Both the position numbers and the translations under genes were made by a program. This document shows positions 54,783-62,973 of a DNA stretch of 64,000 nt, piece after piece (position 1 is the stretch's first letter; each line of letters opens with the position of its first letter). The notes under the pieces are model-generated. The model worked only from the letters and a program-made list of their open reading frames with translations. It did not search any database and had not been told where the DNA came from. The stretch comes from Sandaracinaceae bacterium (lineage in GTDB: Bacteria; Myxococcota_A; Polyangia; Polyangiales; Sandaracinaceae): the NCBI GenBank assembly GCA_020633195.1, contig JACKEC010000015.1, forward strand, positions 434,001-498,000, written 5' to 3'.

Positions 54783-55898
54783 TCACCCCGGGAGCTGGTG
54801 GCGGGCCGCGTAGAAGGCCTTCCAGTGGGCGCCCTTCTTCCCCTTCACGCGCTGCTCGAGGTAGCGCCGGATGCGCCGTAGGTCCTCGGGGTCGTCCTTG
54901 GCGGCGGTCCCCGCGAGGCACTCGACGACGTCGGCCGGCGTCGCCTCGCCGCCGCGCTGGTAGTAAGCGCGGACGCCGACGGTGTGGGCGACGGCGACGC
55001 ACTCGGCGGTGGACATGATCGTGGAGAGCCGCTCCATGCTCGTCCCGTCCTGGCTCTCGCCGCTGCGCAGCTCGCGGAAGGTGGTCACGAGGATGTCGAG
55101 CACGTCGTCGGGCGGCGCCATCGGCACCCCGGAGCGCGACAGCAGCCGCGTCGACTCGCTGCGGACGAGCGCGAGCTCCGTCGCGAAGTCGGCGATCGGG
55201 AAGACGGTCTCGAAGTTGAAGCGGCGCTTGAGCGCGGCGCTCATCTCGTTGATGCCGCGGTCGCGCGTGTTCGCGGTGGCGATGACGTTGAAGCCGTCGC
55301 GGGCGAACAGCATCCCGTCGGGGCCGGGCAGCTCGGGGATCGCGAGGACCCGATCGGACAGCATCGAGAGCATCGAGTCCTGCACCTCGAGGGGGCAGCG
55401 GGTGATCTCCTCGAAGCGGACGATCAGCCCCTCGCGCATGCCGGTGTACATGGGCGCGGGGACGAGCGATCGGATCGACGGCCCTTCGGCGACGAGGAGG
55501 GCGTAGTTGAAGGAGTACTTGATCTGGTCCTCGGTGGTCGCCGCGCCGCCCTGGATGGTGGCCGTCGACACGCCGCTGATCGCCGCCGCGAGGAGCTCCG
55601 AGAGGAGGCTCTTGGCGGTGCCCGGCTCGCCGATCAGCATCAGGCCGCGCTGGGTCGCGAGCGAGACCATGGCTCGATCCACCAGCGACGGATTGCCCAC
55701 GAATTTCGGGGCCACGCCGAGCGACTCGTCGCCGAGCACGAAGCGCCGGACCGCGCCGAGGGAGAGCCTCCAGCCCGGCGGCTTGGGCCCGTCGTCGGCC
55801 TCCGCGAGGCGGGCCAGCTCCTCGGCGTGCAGGACCTCGGCGGGAGGGCGCTGGAGGGCGAGATCGGGCTTCGAAGGGGGCGTCTTCGCGCGTGCCAT
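54783..55898 (-). CDS. MoxR-type AAA+ ATPase (YehL-like)
   Basis: 371 residues. Walker A is GEPGTAKS at 90-97, Walker B VRFEEITRCP, sensor NVIATANTRDRGINEMSAAL and an arginine-finger region KRRFNFE. This is the MoxR/RavA class, which remodels proteins together with a VWA partner. It is the first gene of the operon, with a TACGGT eight bases before the ATG. The 114-base gap to the divergent twin-FHA gene is the likely control region for both. Confidence 0.92.
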   Translation of the reverse strand: MARAKTPPSKPDLALQRPPAEVLHAEELARLAEADDGPKPPGWRLSLGAVRRFVLGDESLGVAPKFVGNPSLVDRAMVSLATQRGLMLIGEPGTAKSLLSELLAAAISGVSTATIQGGAATTEDQIKYSFNYALLVAEGPSIRSLVPAPMYTGMREGLIVRFEEITRCPLEVQDSMLSMLSDRVLAIPELPGPDGMLFARDGFNVIATANTRDRGINEMSAALKRRFNFETVFPIADFATELALVRSESTRLLSRSGVPMAPPDDVLDILVTTFRELRSGESQDGTSMERLSTIMSTAECVAVAHTVGVRAYYQRGGEATPADVVECLAGTAAKDDPEDLRRIRRYLEQRVKGKKGAHWKAFYAARHQLPG

Positions 55899-55906
55899 GG
55901 CGGCCG

Positions 55907-55912
55907 ACCGTA
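55907..55912 (-). promoter_or_regulatory. -10-like hexamer TACGGT of the MoxR operon
   Basis: TACGGT ends eight bases before the ATG at 55898. It would place the operon transcript start close to the initiation codon. Confidence 0.4.
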
Positions 55913-56012
55913 CCTCCGTCGAGGGCTCCCCACGTGAATCGAGAGGTGACCTCGGCCTCGTCCGTGGTCATGGTGAGATTCGCGTCACGGCGTCGTAGGT
56001 AGAAGGGAGCTC

Positions 56013-56993
56013 ATGTCGTCGAACCCATCGGACCGGTCCTCGCGCCCCTCCTACCCGAACGAGAACTCCAACACGATCATGCCCGGGCGCTTCGCGCTGC
56101 CCGAGATCGGTCGGGTGCAAGAGGCGCTCGAGCTCGCGTGGCGGACGGTCCAGGCGGCGCCCAAGCCCGGGGTCCCCGGGGTCCACGTGTTCGGCGTGTG
56201 GGGCAAGGACGTGCTGGTCCGGTTCCTCGCCGCGAGCCCCGACGAGCTGCTCGTCCTCGGCCGCCACGAGGAGTGCGACATCATCCTCAAGGCGGACCCG
56301 ACCGTCTCGCTCCGCCACCTCCTGGCCCGGACGATCCGCCTCGCCGACGGCAGCATCGCGCTGCGCCTCCTCGACCTGATGACCCCGCGCCCGTTCCTGC
56401 TCCACGACGGAACGATGCAGCGGTCGGTCGTGGCCACCGGCCCGTTCGCGGTGGCGGTCGGTCAGTACGTCATCGGGGGCATCCCGAGCGACGTGCACCA
56501 GTACGAGACCCGCGGCGGCCCGTATCGAGCCCCGGCGCTGGTGGACCGCGCGGAGCGGATCCCGCGCGCCGCGCTGAACACGCCCGTCGGCCTGCGCCGG
56601 TCGCGGATCACGCTCCTGCCCGGCAGCCGCTTCGTCACCCAGGTCCCCGCGTGGCCGCAGGACGGCTTCGCCCGGGTGACCCTCTCGCGCGGCGGTCACG
56701 TGTCCTCGATCGTCCTCGACGAGGCCACCCTCGAGCAGGGGCTCCTCATCGGCCGCGCCGAGCGGTGCCTCGATCGCGGCTTCCGCACCGTGCTCACGAC
56801 CAGCATCTCCCGCGTCCACCTGATGCTCCTGCGCGACAACGACCAGGACGTCGCCATCGATCTCGGCTCGACGCAGGGCACCTACGCGAGCCAGGCGCGG
56901 CTGCGCATGGTCCGGCTGCCGCCGGCGCGCTGCCACCTGAAGCTCGGCTACGTCGACCCGGTGGACCTCGTCTGGGATCGGGTGAACGTGTAG
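56013..56993 (+). CDS. Twin FHA-domain protein
   Basis: 326 residues with two FHA domains: the first at about 60-150 (LLVLGRHEECDIILK, VSLRHLLART), the second at about 235-315 (GLLIGRAERCL, TSISRVHLMLL, DLGSTQGTY). FHA domains bind phosphothreonine, so the protein probably bridges two phosphorylated partners. It is divergent from the MoxR operon and followed 28 bases later by the carbonic anhydrase gene. The ATG at 56013 has GAAGGGAG six bases upstream. Confidence 0.85.
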   Translation: MSSNPSDRSSRPSYPNENSNTIMPGRFALPEIGRVQEALELAWRTVQAAPKPGVPGVHVFGVWGKDVLVRFLAASPDELLVLGRHEECDIILKADPTVSLRHLLARTIRLADGSIALRLLDLMTPRPFLLHDGTMQRSVVATGPFAVAVGQYVIGGIPSDVHQYETRGGPYRAPALVDRAERIPRAALNTPVGLRRSRITLLPGSRFVTQVPAWPQDGFARVTLSRGGHVSSIVLDEATLEQGLLIGRAERCLDRGFRTVLTTSISRVHLMLLRDNDQDVAIDLGSTQGTYASQARLRMVRLPPARCHLKLGYVDPVDLVWDRVNV

Positions 56994-57007
56994 GGCCTCC
57001 GTTCCGG

Positions 57008-57013
57008 TACCAT
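57008..57013 (+). promoter_or_regulatory. -10-like hexamer TACCAT of the carbonic anhydrase gene
   Basis: TACCAT ends eight bases before the ATG at 57022, suggesting a start independent of the FHA gene. Confidence 0.4.
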
Positions 57014-57021
57014 CCGCCGGA

Positions 57022-57714
57022 ATGGAAAAGCTGATCCGAGGGCTCGTCCGCTTCCGGCAGGTGGAGCTCCCCAAGCGGCGCGCGATGTTCGAGCAGCTCG
57101 GCGCCGGCCAGGACCCGGACACGCTGCTGCTCGCGTGCGCCGACAGCCGCGTCGTCCCGCACCTCACCTCCTCGATGGAGCCGGGCGAGCTGTTCACCGT
57201 CCGCACCGTCGGGAACCTGATCGCGCCGGCGGGGGCCGACGGAGTCGCGCTCGGAGACGTCTCCGAGGCGGCGGCCGTCGAGTACGCGCTGCTCGTCCTG
57301 AACGTGAAGGACGTGGTGGTCTACGGGCACTCCAAGTGCGGCGCGATGTCGGCGGCGCTCTCGGGCAAGGCCATGACCGAGGCGCCCAACCTCATGGAGT
57401 GGCTGCGGGTGGCCACGCCGACGATGGAGCGGGTCAAGCGCGCCGAGCTCGTCGACCACTCGCTGCCGTTCGTCGAGCAGCTCTCGCAGGTCAACGTGCT
57501 CCAGCAGCTCGATCACCTGCGGACCTACCGGCCCGTCGCGGAGCGCGAGGACGCGGGCGAGCTGCACCTGCACGGCTGGTGGTTCGACGTCACGACCGGA
57601 GAGACCCACGTCTACGACTCGGACCGCGGTGGCTTCGTGCTCCTCGACGAGACGGAGGCCGAGCGCATCCTGTCCAACGCCGTCCCCGCGCCGCACCTGA
57701 CGTTCACGGACTGA
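57022..57714 (+). CDS. Beta-class carbonic anhydrase
   Basis: 230 residues. Zinc ligands are C39, H103 and C106 (CADSR and GHSKC), with D41 and R43 as the conserved Asp-Arg pair, so the active site is complete. It interconverts carbon dioxide and bicarbonate in the cytoplasm, supplying bicarbonate for carboxylases. The length and motif spacing are normal. No signal peptide. After the stop there are 199 bases without a gene up to the small protein at 57914. Confidence 0.95.
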   Translation: MEKLIRGLVRFRQVELPKRRAMFEQLGAGQDPDTLLLACADSRVVPHLTSSMEPGELFTVRTVGNLIAPAGADGVALGDVSEAAAVEYALLVLNVKDVVVYGHSKCGAMSAALSGKAMTEAPNLMEWLRVATPTMERVKRAELVDHSLPFVEQLSQVNVLQQLDHLRTYRPVAEREDAGELHLHGWWFDVTTGETHVYDSDRGGFVLLDETEAERILSNAVPAPHLTFTD

Positions 57715-57913
57715 TCGGCGGTCGGACCCGATACCGCCATCTGCGCGTGAACGGCCCACGAGAGCGGCCCGTGGCCGTCTTCGGGGCTCGGGCTGGTGAT
57801 GACTGTATCAGGAAGTTCTCGGACACGTTGGCGCGGCTACGCCGATGCACACCAGAAATTCCCTCCTCCCGGCGAGCTTTCGGGGCGGCACGCTGATTGC
57901 GCTATCTCTTCGC

Positions 57914-58120
57914 ATGCCGACCCTCTTCGCCGCGTACCTGAGCCTGACCTCGCTCGTCGCGGTCCCGCCCCCCGTCGACACCCGCCTGGTCTGGAAGCCG
58001 GTCCGGCCGGCGGAGATCGACATCCTCGGGGACGTGGTGGAGCAGCTCGAGGGGGTCCCGATCCCGATCGTCGACCCGTTCCGCCCGCAGGTCATGGTCG
58101 AGCTCCACGGGACGTTCTGA
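57914..58120 (+). CDS. Small secreted or membrane-associated protein
   Basis: 68 residues from the ATG at 57914, beginning MPTLFAAYLSLTSLVAVPPP, which could be a weak signal peptide or short membrane helix, followed by RPAEIDILGDVVEQLEGVPI and a short tail. No family known. Its codons follow the local bias, and a TATCTC-like -10 lies five bases before the ATG. It converges on the HIT gene, three bases away. Confidence 0.5.
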   Translation: MPTLFAAYLSLTSLVAVPPPVDTRLVWKPVRPAEIDILGDVVEQLEGVPIPIVDPFRPQVMVELHGTF

Positions 58121-58123
58121 CGC

Positions 58124-58603
58124 TCAGGGCCACGCCGCGAGCAGGGCGGCGCGCAGGGCGTCCCACTCCTCGGCGGTCCCCTCGTAGACCCCGTCTCTCC
58201 AGGTGAGCACCTCGGCCGGGCGCGCCCCGGGCTCCCCGACGGGGATCACGTGGAAGTGCAGGTGCGGGAAGGTCATCGGCAGATCCGGCTCGCTCGTCCC
58301 GAGCGACGCGACGTAGCAGCGCGCCGGGGTGAGGGCGCGCTCCACCGCGCGCCCGGCCGCGTGCGCGAGGGCGGTCGCGTCGGCCCACGCGGCGGGCGAG
58401 ACCTCCTCGAGCGTCACCCAGTGCTCGCGGAAGACCACCAGCACGTGGCCCCACCGGACGGGGAAGCGCGAGAGGGTCGCCACCGCGTGGGTCGAGGCCA
58501 TCAACGGGTCGCGCGCTCGGGCGAGGGCGCACGGGACGCACCCCTCGGACGCGTCGGCGTCGATGCGCGCCAGCGCCGTGTCGCGATCGACCCGTCGGAC
58601 CAT
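58124..58603 (-). CDS. HIT family protein
   Basis: 159 residues. The HIT motif is HLHFHVI (H114, H116, H118), with a zinc-type CxxC at C22/C25 near the N-terminus as in the Hint branch. Members hydrolyse nucleoside phosphoramidates or transfer nucleotidyl groups. The ATG at 58603 is preferred; upstream in-frame sequence is non-coding in character. A TATGAC hexamer, a near match, lies six bases before the ATG. Confidence 0.88.
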   Translation of the reverse strand: MVRRVDRDTALARIDADASEGCVPCALARARDPLMASTHAVATLSRFPVRWGHVLVVFREHWVTLEEVSPAAWADATALAHAAGRAVERALTPARCYVASLGTSEPDLPMTFPHLHFHVIPVGEPGARPAEVLTWRDGVYEGTAEEWDALRAALLAAWP

Positions 58604-58749
58604 GCCGGGGTCATAGCGCGTCGCTGGCCCTCCGACCGAGGTGCGACGTCGTTGCCGCGATCGACGGTGGAGTGTGGGGTCGGACCCCATAGCCACGCGT
58701 CGTGGGCCCTGCGGGGCGGGTCGGCATCCGCCTTGCTGAGATTCACCGC

Positions 58750-59523
58750 ATGAAACGAACGTTGCTCCTCCTCCCCTTGCTGATCGCGTGCGGTGATCCC
58801 CTCTACCTCGGCGGCGACGGCGGCGCGCCGATCTCCGGCCGGAGCGATCCCGCCGCCTACGTCCGCGGCGGCCACCCCAGCCTCGTCGTGGAGATCGACG
58901 TCGCGGACGGCCGCGCCCCGCGCGCCGGCGTGACCGCCGAGGTCTCGGGCGCGATCGCGCCGCTGCTCGACAAGCCCGACGGCATCGACTTCGTGATGGA
59001 CGGCGTGATCCCCGCCGAACGATTGCAAGACGAGTGGACGTTCGACGACCTCCGCGCGCTCGCCGACGACACCTTCGACGGGCTCGGGCGCGCCGATCAG
59101 GCGGTGATGCACACGATGTGGCTCCCGGGCCGCTACCTGAGCGACGGCGGCGGCACCGTGCTCGGCGTGGCGTGGTCGAACCGCCACGTCGCCATCTTCA
59201 CCGACGCGATCGACTCGAGCTGCGGCGGCCTGCTGCCCACCATCCGAGAGCGCATCTGCCGCGAGGCCGAGGCGGCGGTGTGGACGCACGAGATCGGCCA
59301 CGTGATCGGGCTCGTGAACAACGGCATCCCGATGGTCGCCGACCACGAGGACGGCGAGCACCCCCACCACACGACCGACATGGACGGCGTGATGTACTGG
59401 GCCTACGAGGGCGCCTCCGTCGGCGACCTCCTCGCGGGGCGCCTCGCCGGCGGCGACGGTCGGCTCTTCGAGTTCGGCCCCGCCTCCGTGGCTGACGTCG
59501 CCGCCTTCCGAGACGGCGGCTGA
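58750..59523 (+). CDS. Metzincin-like zinc metalloprotease lipoprotein
   Basis: 257 residues. Lipobox LIAC (LLLLPLLIAC). The zinc motif is HEIGHVIGLVN at 180-190, with H180, E181 and H184 standard, G187 as the glycine of HExxHxxG, but N190 where most metzincins have the third His or Asp ligand. A Met-turn-like GVMYWAY follows about 214-220. A His-rich stretch (DHEDGEHPHH, 198-207) may supply another ligand. It is probably an extracellular, membrane-tethered protease. Whether Asn can complete the site is uncertain. Confidence 0.75.
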   Translation: MKRTLLLLPLLIACGDPLYLGGDGGAPISGRSDPAAYVRGGHPSLVVEIDVADGRAPRAGVTAEVSGAIAPLLDKPDGIDFVMDGVIPAERLQDEWTFDDLRALADDTFDGLGRADQAVMHTMWLPGRYLSDGGGTVLGVAWSNRHVAIFTDAIDSSCGGLLPTIRERICREAEAAVWTHEIGHVIGLVNNGIPMVADHEDGEHPHHTTDMDGVMYWAYEGASVGDLLAGRLAGGDGRLFEFGPASVADVAAFRDGG

Positions 59524-59537
59524 ACGCCCAAAGAGTC

Positions 59538-60746
59538 TCAGGTGCGCTCGTACGGGGGGGTGAGGTCGCGCAGCGCGTGGGCGGGGAGGGCGCGCTGCTG
59601 GAGCTCGTAGCGAGGGAGGTAGCGCAGGGTGAGGTAGGCGTCGGCGCCGAGCGGGGCCTTCACGAGCGGGCCGTCGCCGACGCGGAGGCCGACGGGGGTG
59701 GGCTCCCCCGTGACCAGGGTGAAGGACACGTCGCAGCGGCGGTCGTCGTCGAGCACGGCGACGCCGTCGATGTGCACGGCGTCGGGCTCGATCGCCACGC
59801 GCGACGCGGACTCGACGCGCCCGTAGTTGTTGTCGGCGATGATCAGGGTGAAGCCGCGATCGGGATCGCGGAGCACCGACGGCGTGTCGCCGCTCGGGGT
59901 GTGCCCGACGACGAGGCGCTCGACGCCCGCCGCGCGCATCCGGTCGATGGCGGGCGCGGACGGGAGGAAGGGATCGTTGCTCGGGTCCGAGAGGCAGCTG
60001 TAGACGACCGAGCGCGGGTTGCCGCGCCGCCCCGGCGCCGGTCGCTGGTAGTCGATGATCGCCTCCCACCCCGGCGCGCCGTCGGGCTCGACCGCGCTCG
60101 CCGCGTAGGCGTCGAGCTGGCCGCGGTACCAGAGGTCGAGCTCCGCGATCCAGGCGTCGAGGTCGCGCACCACACGCGGCCCGTCGGGCGACGGGACGGT
60201 GCACAAGCTCTCCTCGCCGACGCCGCCGTGCGTGAAGAGGGTGGGCCCGTCGCGGTGCGCGAGCGTGCACAGGCGGAGGTAGCGGGTCAGCGCGCCGTCG
60301 TTGGCGACGTCGGCGAGGTAGCTCTCCACCACGTCCTCGTCGGAGGCGTCGCCGAGCTCGGCGCGGCGGTGCTCGAACGCGTCGGGGGCGCCCATCGTGC
60401 GCTCGAACGTCCACCGCAGGAGCGCCACGCGATCGCCGCGGACGTCCTCGGGGGCGCGCTCGCTCGGGTGGCCGCCGAGCTCGCGCCGCAGGCGGAGCTT
60501 GTTGAGATCCCGGTTGCCCGCGAGGAGCACGACGCGCTCGCCGTACCGCTCGCGCGCGTCGGTCAGGCACGCGACCACGCGGCGCGCGTGGGGCCCGCGA
60601 TCGATGGCGTCGCCCCCGAACACGAACCGCGCTCCGTCGGCGAGCTCGAGGCGGTCGCCTTCGAGCCGGACGAGCGGGTTGTCCCGGCAGAACGACTCGA
60701 CCTTCGGCCACTGCCCCTCGACGTCGGTGAGGTACGCGATCGTCAT
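59538..60746 (-). CDS. Calcineurin-like metallophosphoesterase
   Basis: 402 residues. The dinuclear metal motifs are TDVEGQW (D8), GGDAIDRG, AGNRDLN, FTHGGVGEE and VVGHTP, in the usual order. The class cuts phosphomono- or diesters (proteins, cyclic nucleotides or dinucleotides). The C-terminal ~100 residues form an extra beta-rich region (PVGLRVGDGP). No signal peptide, so cytoplasmic. A TACCAT lies 13 bases before the ATG. Confidence 0.88.
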   Translation of the reverse strand: MTIAYLTDVEGQWPKVESFCRDNPLVRLEGDRLELADGARFVFGGDAIDRGPHARRVVACLTDARERYGERVVLLAGNRDLNKLRLRRELGGHPSERAPEDVRGDRVALLRWTFERTMGAPDAFEHRRAELGDASDEDVVESYLADVANDGALTRYLRLCTLAHRDGPTLFTHGGVGEESLCTVPSPDGPRVVRDLDAWIAELDLWYRGQLDAYAASAVEPDGAPGWEAIIDYQRPAPGRRGNPRSVVYSCLSDPSNDPFLPSAPAIDRMRAAGVERLVVGHTPSGDTPSVLRDPDRGFTLIIADNNYGRVESASRVAIEPDAVHIDGVAVLDDDRRCDVSFTLVTGEPTPVGLRVGDGPLVKAPLGADAYLTLRYLPRYELQQRALPAHALRDLTPPYERT

Positions 60747-60770
60747 GCGCTGGGTCCGGATGGTACCGAC

Positions 60771-61802
60771 TCAGGGGTGGCAGCCCATCGAGGGATCGCA
60801 CCAGACGTTGTAGGTGGGCGCCTGCGGCACCACGCGACGCGGCCGCGGGACGCTCCGCTCCATCGGCTCGTCCACGGGCACCGCGTCGAGCAGCGCGGCG
60901 ATCGTGTCGGCGCGATCCGCCTCGGGCGCGTAGGCGTCGCTGCCGAGCGCGAGGCAGGCGCGGTAGCGCGACACGAGATCGGTCGCGGGCGGGCCGGCCC
61001 AGCCCTCGCGGAGCCACGCGTCGAGGTCGGCGGGGAGCGCGGGCGGCGCCTCGCGCCACGTCGTCGCGAGCTCGCGCAGGCGACCCGCGTCGGCGCGCAC
61101 GCGCTCGCGGATGGCGTCGGTCGCGTAGGCCCAGCGCTCGATCTGCGCCTCGTTGACGAGCACGACCTCCCGGAACGCGCGCGGGCCGTCGCCGACGTGA
61201 TGGACGGCCCCTACGCGCTCGGGGGACCGAGCGACGTCGCGCTCGGAGACCTCGGCGCCGTCGGCGTCGACCACGCGCCAGCGCGGCGCGCCGGTCGGAT
61301 CGAAGCGCGCGATCCACGCGTCGTCGCGGAGCGTGACCTCGATCAGGCGGTCCCCGTAGTCTCCGCCCTCCCAGCCCATCCGCGTCGCCCACGGCGTGAC
61401 CCAGGCGAAGCGCCGCGTCCGCTGCCCGCGCCGGCGCAGGAAGCGGGCGACGGGGTGCGGGTCGTCGGCGATCGCCTCGTCGAAGAGGCTCAGGTCGCCG
61501 GACGCCGATCGCTCGCGGGAGAGCAGCGCGCCTCGGGGCGCCGCGCGGAGCTCGTCGATCTGCTCGGGCCGCGTCCACGTGTAGAGCTTGTGCTCGGAGA
61601 GCGACGCGTCGGTCACCGCGCAGCCGCTGAGCCAGCTCTCGAGCGCCTCGACGCGCTGCGCGCGCGCGGGGTCGACGGGCTCCGGCGTCGCCTCGACCGG
61701 CGCCATGGCCGCGGGCTCGGGCTCGGGCGCGGGAGCCGACGGCGCGGGCGCCGGATCGGCGCAGCCGAGGAGCGCGAGCGCGAGCGCGAGCCGGCGGACC
61801 AT
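60771..61802 (-). CDS. Lipoprotein of unknown function
   Basis: 343 residues. Lipobox LLGC (ALALALLGC), then a Pro/Ala/Glu linker (about 17-45). The body is mixed alpha/beta (WLSGCAVTDASLSEHKLYTW; RRVVPQAPTYNVWCDPSM at the end) with no domain I can name; the final cysteines may form a disulfide. It lies between the phosphoesterase and the WbsX-like gene in the same direction, so an operon of three is possible. Confidence 0.7.
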   Translation of the reverse strand: MVRRLALALALLGCADPAPAPSAPAPEPEPAAMAPVEATPEPVDPARAQRVEALESWLSGCAVTDASLSEHKLYTWTRPEQIDELRAAPRGALLSRERSASGDLSLFDEAIADDPHPVARFLRRRGQRTRRFAWVTPWATRMGWEGGDYGDRLIEVTLRDDAWIARFDPTGAPRWRVVDADGAEVSERDVARSPERVGAVHHVGDGPRAFREVVLVNEAQIERWAYATDAIRERVRADAGRLRELATTWREAPPALPADLDAWLREGWAGPPATDLVSRYRACLALGSDAYAPEADRADTIAALLDAVPVDEPMERSVPRPRRVVPQAPTYNVWCDPSMGCHP

Positions 61803-61810
61803 CGCCCGGC

Positions 61811-61816
61811 AAGGTA
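61811..61816 (-). promoter_or_regulatory. -10-like hexamer TACCTT of the lipoprotein gene at 61802
   Basis: TACCTT ends eight bases before the ATG at 61802. Confidence 0.35.
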
Positions 61817-61828
61817 GCAGCCAACCTC

Positions 61829-62908
61829 TCAGCGCGCGTCGCGCACCGCCTCCAGCCACCCCGTGCCGTAGCGTTCGTCGGGCTCGAGGTAGTGCCCCTC
61901 GCTCCACTCGTTCAGGGAGGCGACGAACACCATCGGGTCGTCCGGCCGCGTCGCGCGCGCGTAGTCGACCGCGCGCTTCATCGCCTCGCGGAAGCGGTTG
62001 GGGTGAGCGCCCGTCACGACCGGCGACCAGGGATACTTGCCGGGCCGCTCGGCGCCGAAGTCGGCGGCGCGCGGCGAGGCGTCCCAGCCCGGCGCGACCG
62101 AGGGCACGTAGGGGAGGTTGGAGCGGTCGGCGAAGCTCTGCCACTGACCCGCGCGCAGGCGCGCGCAAGCCTCGTAGTCCTGGAGCTTCGGCCCCTTCCA
62201 CTCGGGCAGCAGGACGTAGTGGGTGACGCTGTCGAAGCCGAGGCCGCGTAGCTCGCCGATCACCTCGGCCGACGGATCGATCGCGGCCAGGTGCAGGCCC
62301 GGCAAGCCGTGGTCGACGAGCCAGGCGCGCGCCTCGGCGATCGCGAGCCGCGCTCCTTCGAGCCCGAGCTCGCGGATGAAGAACGTCGTGTCGAAGATCG
62401 AGAAGTAGGGCTTGCCGTCGACGCACACGTAGGCCTCGCGGCCGAAGTAGCGCTCGGCGAGGTAGGCGATCAGCTCCACGAAGTCGTCGACGTCGGACGA
62501 GACCCGCCGGCTCTCGTCGATCACCGGCAGGTCCGCGCGCCGGACGGGCAGCACGCGCCGCGGCATCCGGTTGGCCCACATGACCGCGAAGGGCGTGCGC
62601 GCCCCCTCTGCCGAGCCGAGGAACCCGAGATCGAGCCCGTCCTGGAAGACCCGCTTGCCGCGGCACCAGAAGAACCCGTAGACGAACGCGTCGACGCCGT
62701 GCGCCTGCGCGAGCTGGACCCGCCGCGCGACCTCCACCGGATCGCGGTCGTCGTAGGTCCCGAGCTGCGGCACCCGCGGCTGCTCGTGCCCTTCGAAGCG
62801 CGGCCGGCACGCCTCGACGAGCTCCCACTCGGTGAAGCCGGGATGGAACGACGCGTCCCGCTCGGGGATCGGGTGCCACCCCGGGTAGACGTAGGCCGCG
62901 ATCCGCAT
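61829..62908 (-). CDS. WbsX-like glycan enzyme (GH99-like domain)
   Basis: 359 residues. The N-terminus (AAYVYPGWHPIPERD, FTEWELVEACRPRF) and FVYGFFWCRGKRVF, plus ASLNEWSEGHYLEP near the C-terminus, match the WbsX/glycoside-hydrolase-99-like family, which acts in surface polysaccharide synthesis or turnover. The conserved Glu/Asp and Trp residues are present. No signal peptide, so it may act in the cytoplasm during glycan assembly. A TAGGAT lies nine bases before the ATG. Confidence 0.8.
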   Translation of the reverse strand: MRIAAYVYPGWHPIPERDASFHPGFTEWELVEACRPRFEGHEQPRVPQLGTYDDRDPVEVARRVQLAQAHGVDAFVYGFFWCRGKRVFQDGLDLGFLGSAEGARTPFAVMWANRMPRRVLPVRRADLPVIDESRRVSSDVDDFVELIAYLAERYFGREAYVCVDGKPYFSIFDTTFFIRELGLEGARLAIAEARAWLVDHGLPGLHLAAIDPSAEVIGELRGLGFDSVTHYVLLPEWKGPKLQDYEACARLRAGQWQSFADRSNLPYVPSVAPGWDASPRAADFGAERPGKYPWSPVVTGAHPNRFREAMKRAVDYARATRPDDPMVFVASLNEWSEGHYLEPDERYGTGWLEAVRDAR

Positions 62909-62917
62909 GGGGCGCCG

Positions 62918-62923
62918 ATCCTA
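62918..62923 (-). promoter_or_regulatory. -10-like hexamer TAGGAT of the WbsX-like gene
   Basis: TAGGAT ends nine bases before the ATG at 62908. Confidence 0.35.
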
Positions 62924-62973
62924 GCAGCCGCGCTGGCTCGCTCCTTCGGGCGATCCGCGATAGAAGCGCGGGC

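Noticed and set aside
58501..61824. A minus-strand open frame of 1107 codons across the phosphoesterase region
   Set aside because: It is out of frame with the motif-bearing phosphoesterase and metzincin-like genes; composition is Arg/Ala-rich without domains.
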